Shown here: one piece after another, positions 29,540 through 37,837 of the stretch | How the letters are laid out: the number at the start of each line of letters is the position of its first letter | How positions within the stretch are numbered: position 1 is the first letter of the stretch | From: Candidatus Binatus soli | Lineage (GTDB): Bacteria > Desulfobacterota > Binatia > Binatales > Binataceae | NCBI GenBank assembly: GCA_002479255.1 | Contig: DLMJ01000021.1 | Location: 62,001-126,000, forward strand | Direction of reading: 5' to 3' | Length of the DNA: 64,000 bases | The notes under the pieces: model-generated | What the model saw: the letters and a program-made list of their open reading frames with translations, nothing else | Told to the model about the DNA's origin: nothing | Database searches by the model: none | Position numbers and translations under genes: made by a program

Positions 29540-29567
29540 TCATTCTAGAGCGAAGCGAAGAATCCCG
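29540..29567. repeat. Short dispersed repeat of the TCATTC-GAGCGAA-GAATCCC type
   Basis: TCATTCTAGAGCGAAG followed by CGAAGAATCCCG. The same motif is at 44410-44451, in inverted pairs at 46158-46287 and 46475-46552, and as a half at 46716-46746. It lies between the thiolase-like gene and a low-GC patch. Confidence 0.7.
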
Positions 29568-29673
29568 AATCCTTCCTAGCCTCTCTTTATTAGAGAGAGC
29601 TTAGGCGAACAGGCGGGTTTCTGCGACTGTTCGGACTCGCGATCGGTTAAGGTTGCGACGCGGCGTCGAGGCG

Positions 29674-29862
29674 ATGGACAACAGCTACCGGTTGCTCGAC
29701 TTGACCGTCTACGGGCGGCAGGAGACGTGGGAGGACTCGCCGACTGGCTGGCCACAACGGTTTGAAGGCACGCAGGTTACCCGTACCGATGGACGTCCCA
29801 CCGCCCAATGGTCCCGCCTGAAGGCCGGGTATTCGGACGACCTGGGAACCGGCAGACGCTGA
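29674..29862 (+). CDS. Hypothetical small protein, 62 residues
   Basis: Open frame from the ATG at 29674 (MDNSYRLLDLTVYGRQETW) with normal amino-acid mix and no membrane segment. No family recognised and no good ribosome site; a TTG at 29653 could add seven residues. It sits between a dispersed repeat and the low-GC patch and may be a remnant. Confidence 0.25.
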   Translation: MDNSYRLLDLTVYGRQETWEDSPTGWPQRFEGTQVTRTDGRPTAQWSRLKAGYSDDLGTGRR

Positions 29863-29948
29863 ACCGCCCCTACCATTTAAGGCGGGAATGGGGCTTTGGG
29901 GACAGCGGAGGCATCGGCATACAATTCGGAGTATACATGTAATTTAGT

Positions 29949-30311
29949 ATGGCACTGTCAAAGGGAAAAGGTCTGCTCGTTGGCTATGGTATCCTAGCAT
30001 GTCTGATTGTTGTAGTCACGGTTGTCAGTAAGGCATGCACCTTAAATACCGCAGCCTATGCGGCGGCAGACCACTTTGTCCGGGCCGATGCAGGAGTGTC
30101 AGCCAAGCTAGGTACTGTCAAAGAAACGTCGATGAAATGGTACCACTTTTCAACAGGTAGCCGAGGCACATCTGCCATGTTTAGGATTGCGGTGAGCGGA
30201 GCGAAGGATCGTGGAATCGCGAACCTGAAACTGGAGAAACACGAGAACGTCTGGCGAGTTACGACAGCTTCCTTGCTGCTATCATCCGGAGAGGTCGTCG
30301 CGCTGAGATGA
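29949..30311 (+). CDS. Coa1-like single-span membrane protein
   Basis: 120 residues. One N-terminal membrane helix (YGILACLIVVVTVVSKAC), then an outer domain with FVRADAGVSAKLG, AMFRIAVSGAKDRGIANLKL and VWRVTTASLLL, the pattern of the cytochrome oxidase complex assembly protein 1 (Coa1) family, which also occurs in many bacteria without a proven role. Base composition is clearly more AT-rich than the neighbours, a sign of transfer. ATGA overlap with the next gene indicates an operon. Confidence 0.6.
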   Translation: MALSKGKGLLVGYGILACLIVVVTVVSKACTLNTAAYAAADHFVRADAGVSAKLGTVKETSMKWYHFSTGSRGTSAMFRIAVSGAKDRGIANLKLEKHENVWRVTTASLLLSSGEVVALR

Positions 30312-30592
30312 ACGCCGTGGGGGGAACTCTTTTCGACCGGATTGTATACCGAGTACAGTTGCTCGGAATCGCGTGGATGTGGTTCTGCAGCTGGCTTTGG
30401 CTGGCGACCTTAGTCTATTTCCTTTATCGCAAATTCGGAGTTGACCACTGGCGCCCTCGTCGTCTCTCGGATGTCGTGCTTCTAGTGATTATACCGCCTC
30501 TCGCTGCGCTTCCGTTTGCCTTCACCAGATTCTCTCGCAAATTGGTTCTTCGTTCCTCTGCCGCTGCCAGCGTTCGGCCGTCGCGCGATTAA
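30308..30592 (+). CDS. Small two-helix membrane protein, C-terminus altered by an Rhs fusion
   Basis: 94 residues with helices at about 18-41 and 55-70 (FCSWLWLATLVYFLYRKFG; VVLLVIIPPLAALPFAF). The start overlaps the Coa1-like stop by ATGA. The last 20 residues (SSAAASVRPSRD) have the composition of out-of-frame DNA, and an Rhs-derived segment starts right at the stop codon, so the original C-terminus was probably cut off by recombination. No family recognised. Confidence 0.5.
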   Translation: MNAVGGTLFDRIVYRVQLLGIAWMWFCSWLWLATLVYFLYRKFGVDHWRPRRLSDVVLLVIIPPLAALPFAFTRFSRKLVLRSSAAASVRPSRD

Positions 30593-30713
30593 AGCCATCG
30601 CCGGTACCGCGACGGAGTTTCTCTATGACGGTCTCAACCCTGTCCAGGAGCTGCAGTCGGGAACTCCAAGCGCCAATCTGCTGACGGGGCTCAGTGAAAA
30701 CGGAAACCCGTAA
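30588..30713 (+). pseudogene. Rhs/YD-repeat protein fragment
   Basis: In this frame IAGTATEFLYDGLNPVQEL and GTPSANLLTGL are the conserved block that in Rhs proteins comes shortly before the core-toxin junction. Only about 40 residues remain before the stop at 30711-30713, with no start of its own. It abuts the TonB receptor stop directly. It is a scar of a larger Rhs gene. Confidence 0.75.
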
Positions 30714-33128
30714 TCATAGGTTCAACGCGGGGAGCGGGATTGTCAGAGTGTCATAAACGGTAATTCTCGGACCGTAAGCGGCTTGAAAAACCCCAATCCC
30801 CGTCGTCGGCCTGATCAGGTTGGTGCGATCGAAGATGTTAAGAATCGTGATCCGGTTGCTCACTTCGCCGATCGATGGCACCTCGAAACTTCTCTGCCCG
30901 CTGAGATCAACCTGGACCACGTGCGACAGCGATTCCAAATCGGCAAAGCCTCCCCGCAAACCGCTGCTATAGAGAGCTTCGGCGCTGAAAACCCATGGCT
31001 TCCATCGATAGGTGATCCCGCCTGAGGCGCCGTAAAGCGGCTGATGATCGAGCACGATGTAGTGCCGGTTGATGTAGCCCAGCTCTTCCGGATCGAAGTT
31101 GAACTGCCCGGTCGCTACACCTTTCTCCATGTTCCTGCCGATGGTGGTGCTGGCATGAATCGAGAAATTTGCACCACTGTACGTAACCGCGGTTTCCGTG
31201 CCCCAGATGTAGCCGTGCTTGTAGTTGAAGGGTGCAAAAATCGGCACTACCCCAAACTGTCCAATATCGAGGTAGTGTTTGGTGTATTCGTAGAAAGCAT
31301 CTTCCGAGACGGTTATGTGGTTCGCCAGTTGATGAACCACGCCCGCATCCCACTCATAGTCGTCTTCGGTTTCGGGCGTGACCGTCCCGGTTCCCGCCAG
31401 GCCTGTCGTGCCGGCAAACGCGGCAGGCGCCCCCGGCGAGATTCCCTGAAAGCTCGGCACCTGCATGTAGCGGGCGAACCCGCCATGGAGCGTGGTGTCG
31501 GGCCGTAGCAAATAGACGAGATTGATTGTGGGATCGATCTGATTGTTGTAGGTAAAGCCGCTCAAACGATCCCATCGCACGCCGACATTGGCGCGTAGTC
31601 TCTCGGTCATTTGCCAGGTGTCTTGCAGGTAGATGCCGGACACCAGATTGATCTTGTTGGTATTGTTGACTACCCGGACCGGGACGAAAGGAGGCCCTAT
31701 CTGATGGCCGGCGGAATCGACTTTGAACACCCGAGAGTTATCGTCGGACTCCACCCCGTATTCACCAAGGTAGATGCCCGTGCCAAGTGTGTGGCTGCCA
31801 AGCTCGTAGGTCAGGTCACCCTCCAGAGTATTGTCGAGATCGCTGTGAAAGGCGGTTGACGCTACGCCTTGATAAAGAAGTTCGCCTACATTGTCGGGCT
31901 CGTAGGCCTGCGAGATATAGTGGGCCGAATATGCGAGCTGGTAGGAAAGTCCGGGCGCAGGCGCTCCATTCAGCGCCAATATGCCGAGATAGTCGCGAAA
32001 GTCGAGATAGGAGTTGATATCGGCCGACGGTTCGAAACCGGCACCCGATAGCTGGAATTGAGGTGTGAGATTGGCCTGGTTGGGCAGTTGGTTGTCACTT
32101 GCAGCTACCGAGGTGATGAGACTCAGCCGGGTAGTTGGGTTCAAATCGTAGGCAAAGAAACCAAATGCCTGACCCTGATTGGTATGATCGTGAATTGCAT
32201 CCGGCGCCGGCGTGGCGGAGCTGAACGCGGAGTTGCTTTGGCTATACAGTCCGCTTAGGTAGTAGCTGAACTTGCCGTCGCATCCGCCGTACTGGAAGCT
32301 CGGCTGAACCGTGTTGCGCTGCCCGCCGTACATGCTGACACTGCCACCGGGCTTGTCGCATCCGTCTTTGGTCTCGATGTTCAGCACTCCGCCGGTGGCG
32401 TAGCTGTAGCGCGACGGCAAGATGCCATCGAGGAGACTCATCTGCTTGATGAACATCGGATTTATCATCGAGAGGAAGGGTGGGTTGGTGTTGATGTCGA
32501 GCGGCACCGTGACGCCGTTTATCTGATACTGAAATTGCGGGCCTTCGGTGTTGCGGATGTGGATTTGCTGATTTTGATCGATCGCGACGCCGGGCATCTG
32601 CGCCAATACGTCGGTGAGATTGGTGTTGTCGCCGCGCGGCAGGTTGGAAATGTCCTGTGCGGTTACGGTGTACTTGTTTGCGCCTGTCGTGGAGACGCCA
32701 TTGGGCGCACGCATCAGACTGGCCTGGACCGGAACGCTTAGCGCGGTCTCAGCATCAAGGCTCAGCAAGATCGGCTCTTCGCGGCTCGGCGGGAAGCCGA
32801 CAATTTTGTTTGCGGACTTGAATCCGGGCTTCATCGCCACGAGCGAATAAACGCCCGGCTCAGCGGGAGCGATTTGGAACCGTCCGGCCCGGTCGGTGGT
32901 TGCGCGGGCGACCGCGGCGCCACTCTGGGTGCGTAATTCGAGGTTCACCTTGGCCAGCGGCCGGCCGAGCGCGTCGCTGACGGTGCCGGATATTTGTTGC
33001 GTGCCGGCTGAACAGGGGGACGCGAAGGCAAGCGCCAGCGAGAATGCGAGCGTGAGCGCGCGCCATATCGGCGTCGTAATGGCCGCCGATCTGGCGCCCC
33101 GGCAGAGGGTTGGTTGATACTTTGACAT
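30714..33128 (-). CDS. TonB-dependent outer-membrane receptor with N-terminal carboxypeptidase-like domain
   Basis: About 804 residues from the ATG at 33128. Signal peptide ends near ASPCSAG. Residues about 45-125 form a carboxypeptidase-regulatory-like beta sandwich (ISGTVSDALGRPLAKVNLEL). The plug follows (LTDVLAQMPGVAIDQNQQIHIRN) and then the barrel, ending in TIPLPALNL without the common terminal Phe. It imports a metal chelate or similar ligand using TonB energy. A near-consensus Fur box lies just upstream (33136-33154), so iron limitation should induce it; an iron-siderophore or haem substrate is likely. A TTG at 33140 would lie inside the Fur box and is rejected. Little room remains for a ribosome site. 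Confidence 0.88.
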   Translation of the reverse strand: MSKYQPTLCRGARSAAITTPIWRALTLAFSLALAFASPCSAGTQQISGTVSDALGRPLAKVNLELRTQSGAAVARATTDRAGRFQIAPAEPGVYSLVAMKPGFKSANKIVGFPPSREEPILLSLDAETALSVPVQASLMRAPNGVSTTGANKYTVTAQDISNLPRGDNTNLTDVLAQMPGVAIDQNQQIHIRNTEGPQFQYQINGVTVPLDINTNPPFLSMINPMFIKQMSLLDGILPSRYSYATGGVLNIETKDGCDKPGGSVSMYGGQRNTVQPSFQYGGCDGKFSYYLSGLYSQSNSAFSSATPAPDAIHDHTNQGQAFGFFAYDLNPTTRLSLITSVAASDNQLPNQANLTPQFQLSGAGFEPSADINSYLDFRDYLGILALNGAPAPGLSYQLAYSAHYISQAYEPDNVGELLYQGVASTAFHSDLDNTLEGDLTYELGSHTLGTGIYLGEYGVESDDNSRVFKVDSAGHQIGPPFVPVRVVNNTNKINLVSGIYLQDTWQMTERLRANVGVRWDRLSGFTYNNQIDPTINLVYLLRPDTTLHGGFARYMQVPSFQGISPGAPAAFAGTTGLAGTGTVTPETEDDYEWDAGVVHQLANHITVSEDAFYEYTKHYLDIGQFGVVPIFAPFNYKHGYIWGTETAVTYSGANFSIHASTTIGRNMEKGVATGQFNFDPEELGYINRHYIVLDHQPLYGASGGITYRWKPWVFSAEALYSSGLRGGFADLESLSHVVQVDLSGQRSFEVPSIGEVSNRITILNIFDRTNLIRPTTGIGVFQAAYGPRITVYDTLTIPLPALNL

Positions 33129-33135
33129 ACTAGAA

Positions 33136-33154
33136 GACAATGAGAATCATTATC
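33136..33154 (-). promoter_or_regulatory. Fur box upstream of the TonB receptor gene
   Basis: GACAATGAGAATCATTATC matches the 19-base Fur consensus GATAATGATAATCATTATC at 17 of 19 positions. It ends eight bases from the receptor start codon, so Fur bound here would block transcription initiation. Confidence 0.85.
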
Positions 33155-33331
33155 AATAGCCCACGCGCCAGTTTTGGTCAAACGCCCGCTCACCCTCCGG
33201 CTGCTCTCCGCCCAGGGAATCGCCGGCCCAAGCGACACGATGTGGCCGGCCACGTTCGTGCGAGCCGGGTTCTTCGCGCTTGAATGGAACCTGATCGCTG
33301 GTAGTAAGATGCGATCATTGGAGGAAGCACA

Positions 33332-33937
33332 GTGACAAAACTTTACGGAACTTCACGATCGCGCAGCGCTCGGTCCTTGTGGGCTCTCGAAGAACTCGGC
33401 GTCAAATACGAGCACGTTCCGATTGCGACGGCCGAAGCCAAGTCGGCCGAGAATCTCAAACGCAATCCCAACGGGCACGTGCCGGTGCTTGAAGACGACG
33501 GCGTGGTGGTTTGGGAATCGATGGCGATCAATCTCTACCTGGCCGAAAAGTACGGGAAGAATTCGCTGTGGCCGCCGGACCCCGCCGCCCACGCCGACAT
33601 CTACAAGTGGAGCTTCTGGGCGATGAGCGAGGTCGAGCCGCATCTCATCACGCTCTTGCGCAATCGAGTAATGAATCCCCCCGAGCAGCGTGACGAAAAA
33701 GCCGCGCAGGCTGCCGTCGAAACTTTGAAGGCGCCGCTGAACGCGCTCGAGGAATCGCTCAAGGGCAAGGAATATCTGCTCGGCAAGAACTTTACGATCG
33801 CGGACTTGAACGTGGCCGCCGTCATGAGCTGGGCGCCGATGATGAAGCTCGACTTGTCGTCGACTCCGAACGTGCAGGCGTGGTTGCAAAAGTGTCTTGG
33901 GCGGGAAGCCAATAAGAAGGTTCGCGGGCTGAAGTAG
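33332..33937 (+). CDS. Glutathione S-transferase
   Basis: 201 residues from a GTG with GGAGGAAG upstream. N-terminal thioredoxin-like domain (KLYGTSRSRSARSLWALEELGV; NGHVPVLEDDGVVVWESMAI with the cis-Pro and the Glu-Ser glutathione site) and C-terminal helical domain (LLGKNFTIADLNVAAVM with the N-capping box). The Ser-rich start of the first loop fits the beta/nu-like bacterial classes. It conjugates or reduces electrophiles with glutathione. Single gene, opposite in strand to the TonB receptor. Confidence 0.9.
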   Translation: MTKLYGTSRSRSARSLWALEELGVKYEHVPIATAEAKSAENLKRNPNGHVPVLEDDGVVVWESMAINLYLAEKYGKNSLWPPDPAAHADIYKWSFWAMSEVEPHLITLLRNRVMNPPEQRDEKAAQAAVETLKAPLNALEESLKGKEYLLGKNFTIADLNVAAVMSWAPMMKLDLSSTPNVQAWLQKCLGREANKKVRGLK

Positions 33938-34055
33938 TCGATCATCGCGACCGCCTGTAGAACGGGGTACCGATCAGCGGGTCGGCGCGCGGCTTGTGTT
34001 AAGGTTGTGCGTCAAATCGCGCCGGCTCAATCGCGCCGACGGTGAGGTGAGAACT

Positions 34056-35243
34056 ATGGGAGTGTTGTCAGGCTATCGCGTCATCGAACTGGCCGGGATT
34101 GGCCCCGGACCAATGTGTGCGATGCTGCTCTCGGACATGGGCGCCGACGTGCTACGCATCGATCGCGCGACGGACGCGGGCTTGGGCATCGCGCTGGAAA
34201 CGAAATACAGCCTGCTCAATCGCGGGCGGCGCTCGGTGGCGTTCGATCTCAAACGGCCCGAAGCGACAGCGGCCGTGTTGCGGCTGGTCGAGAAAGCGGA
34301 CGCATTGATCGAAGGCTTCCGTCCCGGCGTAACCGAGCGGCTCGGCCTGGGTCCCGACCGCTGCCTCGCGCGCAATCCCCGCCTGATCTACGGACGCATG
34401 ACGGGATGGGGACAGGAAGGGCCGCTGGCGCATGCGGCCGGTCACGACATCAACTACATCGCGCTGTCCGGCGCGCTGCACAGCATCGGGCGCAAGGGCG
34501 AGGCTCCGGTTCCGCCGCTGAACCTGGTTGGCGATTTCGGGGGCGGCGCACTTTACCTGGCGCTGGGAGTGGTCGCGGGGCTGCTTGAGGCGCAGAAATC
34601 CGGCAAGGGCCAGGTGGTGGATGCCGCGATGGTGGATGGAGCGGCGTCGTTGATGACCGCGATCTACGGTCTGCACGGTTCGGGTTTATGGAACAACGAA
34701 CGCGGCGACAACGTCCTCGACACGGGCGCTCATTTCTACGAGGTTTACGAAACCAGGGACGGCAAGCACGTCGCGATCGGATCGATCGAAGCAAAGTTCT
34801 ACAAGGAATTGCTCCGGCTGTCGGGCCTCAAGGGCGAGAATCTGCCGGGTCAAGTCGATCGCAAATCGTGGCCTGCGATGAAGGAGCGGCTGAAGACGCT
34901 GTTCCGCACCAGGACGCGCGACGAATGGTGCAAGATCATGGAGGGCAGCGACGTTTGTTTCGCGCCGGTGCTCAGCATGGATGAAGCGCCGCGCCATCCG
35001 CACAATCGGCATCGCGGAACTTTCGTCGAGCACGGGGGCGTGACGCAGCCGGGGCCGGCGCCCCGATTCAGCCGGACGCCGAGCGCGATTCAGCGCCTGC
35101 CGGCAAGGCCGGGCGAGCATAGCGAAGAAGCGTTGCGCGACTGGGGCTTCGCCGACTCGGATTTGGAGAGGCTGCGCAAATGCGGCGCGGTCGCGCAAAG
35201 TCAGCGTGACCGCAAAGTCAGCGTGACGCGGCGCGAAGCCTAG
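34056..35243 (+). CDS. Alpha-methylacyl-CoA racemase (family III CoA-transferase fold)
   Basis: 395 residues; GAGGTGA stands five bases before the ATG at 34056. N-terminal VIELAGIGPGPMCAMLLSDMGADVLRID and the racemase-specific motifs GHDINYIALSGALHSIGR (catalytic His) and NLVGDFGGGALYLALG (catalytic Asp) are both present. The enzyme epimerises 2-methyl branched acyl-CoAs so that they can enter beta-oxidation, for example isoprenoid or steroid side chains. It is tail to tail with the CitE-like gene, overlapping by four bases. Confidence 0.9.
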   Translation: MGVLSGYRVIELAGIGPGPMCAMLLSDMGADVLRIDRATDAGLGIALETKYSLLNRGRRSVAFDLKRPEATAAVLRLVEKADALIEGFRPGVTERLGLGPDRCLARNPRLIYGRMTGWGQEGPLAHAAGHDINYIALSGALHSIGRKGEAPVPPLNLVGDFGGGALYLALGVVAGLLEAQKSGKGQVVDAAMVDGAASLMTAIYGLHGSGLWNNERGDNVLDTGAHFYEVYETRDGKHVAIGSIEAKFYKELLRLSGLKGENLPGQVDRKSWPAMKERLKTLFRTRTRDEWCKIMEGSDVCFAPVLSMDEAPRHPHNRHRGTFVEHGGVTQPGPAPRFSRTPSAIQRLPARPGEHSEEALRDWGFADSDLERLRKCGAVAQSQRDRKVSVTRREA

Positions 35244-36148
35244 GCGCGACCGGTCAGACGAGCGCGTTCCAGCACGCCTTCGAAGATTCGCACCGCGACC
35301 GCGTCAATGAGCATCCCGCCCGCGCCGGCAGCGCCCGCGCCTTCGCGCGTGGCGGCCTGGTAGGCCTCGGACATTTTGCGCGCGGTTTCAATTTCGTGCG
35401 GCGTCGGCGCGAACACGTCGTTGGCGATTTCGATCTGGCTCGGGTGTATTGCCCACTTGCCGACCGCGCCAAGCGTCGCCGCCCAGGTGGCCTCGCGCCG
35501 ATAGCCTTCCGGATCCCTGAAGTTACCAAAGGGTCCATCGATTGCGTCGATGCCGTTGGCACGGCACGCGGTGATCATGCGGACGCGCGCATGATGCCAC
35601 ATATCGCCGGGATATCGATTTGCCGGATCGGACGCGACGCCGAAGCGCATGCCCTGGCTCGCCGAAAGATCGCCGAAGCCGAGGATCAGAGCCTCCAGCC
35701 GCGGCGACGACGCGGCAATTTCCTCGACGCGGGCGAGCGCCGCACTTTCTTCGATCAGCGCCTCGAGGCCGATCTTGTTCTTCAGATGGAGCTTGGTCTC
35801 AAGCTGGGTCAGCAGCGTGTCGAAGAACCAGATGTCGCGCGGCGCCTTCGGCTTCGGGACGATTATGATATCGAGCTTGTCACCCGCGCCCTCGACAACT
35901 TCGATCACATCGTCATGCGCCCAGTGCGTGTCCGCACCGTTGACGCGCACGGCGCGAATCTTTTTGCCCCAATCGAGATTGCGGAGCGCCTCGATGGCGT
36001 TCTTGCGCGCCGCCTCTTTCTGCGACGGCGCGACGGCATCTTCAAGATCGAGGAAAACCATGTCGGCCGCGGTCCCCATCGCCTTCTCGAACATTTTGGG
36101 ACTCGAAGCCGGCGTCGAAAGTTCGGAACGTCTTAGTCGAAGCGTCAT
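35240..36148 (-). CDS. CitE-like HpcH/HpaI-family acyl-CoA lyase (malyl-/citramalyl-CoA type)
   Basis: 302 residues. RRSELSTPASSPKMFEKA at the start, FLDLEDAVAP for the metal/CoA site, AVRVNG, LEALIEESAAL with the metal-binding Glu, and WAIHPSQIEIAN near the C-terminus, all typical of the Mcl/CitE family. The start has AGGAG five bases upstream and overlaps the CoA-transferase stop (ATGA). In context with a MaoC hydratase and a CaiB/BaiF transferase it should cleave a C5 hydroxyacyl-CoA such as citramalyl-CoA or methylmalyl-CoA into two smaller units. Exact substrate is inference. Last gene of the operon. Confidence 0.88.
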   Translation of the reverse strand: MTLRLRRSELSTPASSPKMFEKAMGTAADMVFLDLEDAVAPSQKEAARKNAIEALRNLDWGKKIRAVRVNGADTHWAHDDVIEVVEGAGDKLDIIIVPKPKAPRDIWFFDTLLTQLETKLHLKNKIGLEALIEESAALARVEEIAASSPRLEALILGFGDLSASQGMRFGVASDPANRYPGDMWHHARVRMITACRANGIDAIDGPFGNFRDPEGYRREATWAATLGAVGKWAIHPSQIEIANDVFAPTPHEIETARKMSEAYQAATREGAGAAGAGGMLIDAVAVRIFEGVLERARLTGRA

Positions 36149-37356
36149 GATTGCTCCTTGTGCGCGATTGATATTCCCGCCTCAGCGAGTATCTGCTCGG
36201 TATTTTCGCCCAAGCGCGGCGCGCGCGCGTAAATCCCCGACGGCGTACCCGTCAGCTTGATCGGACATCCCGCCAGCACCAGTGGAGGATTGTCGCCCGG
36301 CTGTTCTACCTCGATCAGCATGCCGCGCGCCCTCGGATGCGGATCCTCGAAGATATCCTTGGCGCTGTTGACCGGGCCAACCGGCGCCTTGCCGCCGATC
36401 GCGGCTACGATTTCGCGCGTGCTATGCGCTTTCGTCCACTCCGAGATAAGGCCGCGCACGAAATCGGCATTTGCGACTCGCCTCCTGCCGTTGCGGGTGC
36501 GGTCGTCGCTCACAAGCTCGGGCCTGCCGATCGCATCGCACAGAATCTTCCAATGATTCTCGCCGGGCGCCGCGATGGCGACGGCGCCGTCGCGCGTGGG
36601 AAAAATATCGAATGGACACAGCACCGGGGTCCCGTTGCCGGCCGGTTCCCTGATGACGCCGGCGCCCGCGTAGCTGTAAACGATCATTTCGCACAGGGCG
36701 AGAACCGCGTCGTACATCGCTACGTCGAGAAATTGTCCCTGCCCGGTCCGACGCGCTGCATGAATCGCCGACACCACTCCAAGCGCGGCCAGCGTGCCGG
36801 GATAGATGTCGCCGACCGCGGGGCCGGCTCTGTAGCCGGCGCTGCCTTGCGGACCCGTGACGGCGACCAACCCGCCCATGCTTTGCGCAACGATGTCGAA
36901 CGCGGGCCAATCCGCATACGGGCTCAGGCCGGTCCGCGGATCTCCGAAGCCGCGAATCGCGGCATAGACGAGGGCGGGATTAATTTCGCGCAGCCGCTCG
37001 TAGCCGATTCCCGCGCGATCCATCACGCCGACCTTCGCATTCTCGACGACCGCGTCCGCCGTCTTCGCGAGCCTGAAAAGCGCGGCGCGGCCGGCGTCGG
37101 TCTTGATGTCGAGCACGATGCTGCGCTTGTTGCGATTGACGCTGGCAAAGTAACCGCCGTAGTCACAGCCCTTTCGATCGGCAGGATGCGGTCCGATGCT
37201 TCTGCTCATGTCGCCGCCGGGCGGCTCGACCTTGACCACGTCGGCGCCAAGGTCAGCCAGCAGCATCGTGCAGTACGGACCGGCCAGCGCCTGCGTCAGA
37301 TCGAGGATGCGAACATCCGACAACGGCCCCGTGCGCGCGTTCAACGATTGCCCCAA
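36145..37356 (-). CDS. Family III (CaiB/BaiF) CoA-transferase
   Basis: About 403 residues. VRILDLTQALAGPYCTMLLADLGADVVKVEPPGGD is split here as VRILDLTQALAGPYCTMLL and LGADVVKVEPP; FDIVAQSMGGL and GPAVGDIYPGTLAALGVVSA follow, as in formyl-CoA transferase-like enzymes with the Asp that carries the acyl-anhydride. It moves CoA between carboxylic acids, in this operon probably within or between C5 dicarboxylates such as mesaconyl-CoA. The TTG start at 37356 overlaps the upstream MaoC gene by 16 bases; a TTG at 37344 is an alternative. Confidence 0.88.
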   Translation of the reverse strand: MGQSLNARTGPLSDVRILDLTQALAGPYCTMLLADLGADVVKVEPPGGDMSRSIGPHPADRKGCDYGGYFASVNRNKRSIVLDIKTDAGRAALFRLAKTADAVVENAKVGVMDRAGIGYERLREINPALVYAAIRGFGDPRTGLSPYADWPAFDIVAQSMGGLVAVTGPQGSAGYRAGPAVGDIYPGTLAALGVVSAIHAARRTGQGQFLDVAMYDAVLALCEMIVYSYAGAGVIREPAGNGTPVLCPFDIFPTRDGAVAIAAPGENHWKILCDAIGRPELVSDDRTRNGRRRVANADFVRGLISEWTKAHSTREIVAAIGGKAPVGPVNSAKDIFEDPHPRARGMLIEVEQPGDNPPLVLAGCPIKLTGTPSGIYARAPRLGENTEQILAEAGISIAHKEQS

Positions 37357-37826
37357 TGCGAGCGTCGCTTGATCAGCACCGTGCGCTCGCCTTCGAAGAC
37401 GATCGTCCCGTCATGCTTGGTTCCCCAATGCTTGAAGCGGACGATGCCGGCGTCGGCGCGATCGGCGTCGCGCTTTTCAAGAACTTCGCTATAGGCGTAC
37501 AGCGTGTCGCCATGAAAGACCGGCGAGGTGAACCTGATTCCCGTCAAGCCGAGTTCGGCGAGCGCATTTTCGCCCGTGTCCTGCGTCGCCAGCCCGATGC
37601 ACACCGAGCCGGTCACCAACCCGAAGACGAGCCGCTGGCCGAATTGCGTCGAGCGCATGCGATGCTCGTTGTAGTGGCTGTCGGCGGTGTTCAGCACGAG
37701 CTTGGTGAGCATCTGATTTTCGACCTCGCCGATGGTGGTGCCGCGTGCGTGACGCAATTTCGCGCCGACTTCGAAGTCTTCGAAGTAATTGCCGGCGCCG
37801 GTCAGCTTCGAGATCGATGCGCTCAT
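37341..37826 (-). CDS. MaoC-family hydratase, mesaconyl-/itaconyl-CoA hydratase-like
   Basis: 161 residues of the hotdog fold. NYFEDFEVGAKLRHARGTTI gives the N-terminal signature, NTADSHYNEH the hydratase site with Asp and His, and FTSPVFHGDTLYAYSEV the conserved strand-turn. Enzymes of this type reversibly hydrate enoyl-CoAs; length and the HYNEH site resemble the mesaconyl-CoA hydratase group. AAGG lies seven bases before the ATG. Second MaoC of the operon, directly after the acyl-CoA dehydrogenase gene. Confidence 0.85.
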   Translation of the reverse strand: MSASISKLTGAGNYFEDFEVGAKLRHARGTTIGEVENQMLTKLVLNTADSHYNEHRMRSTQFGQRLVFGLVTGSVCIGLATQDTGENALAELGLTGIRFTSPVFHGDTLYAYSEVLEKRDADRADAGIVRFKHWGTKHDGTIVFEGERTVLIKRRSHWGNR

Positions 37827-37837
37827 TTTTTACCTTT

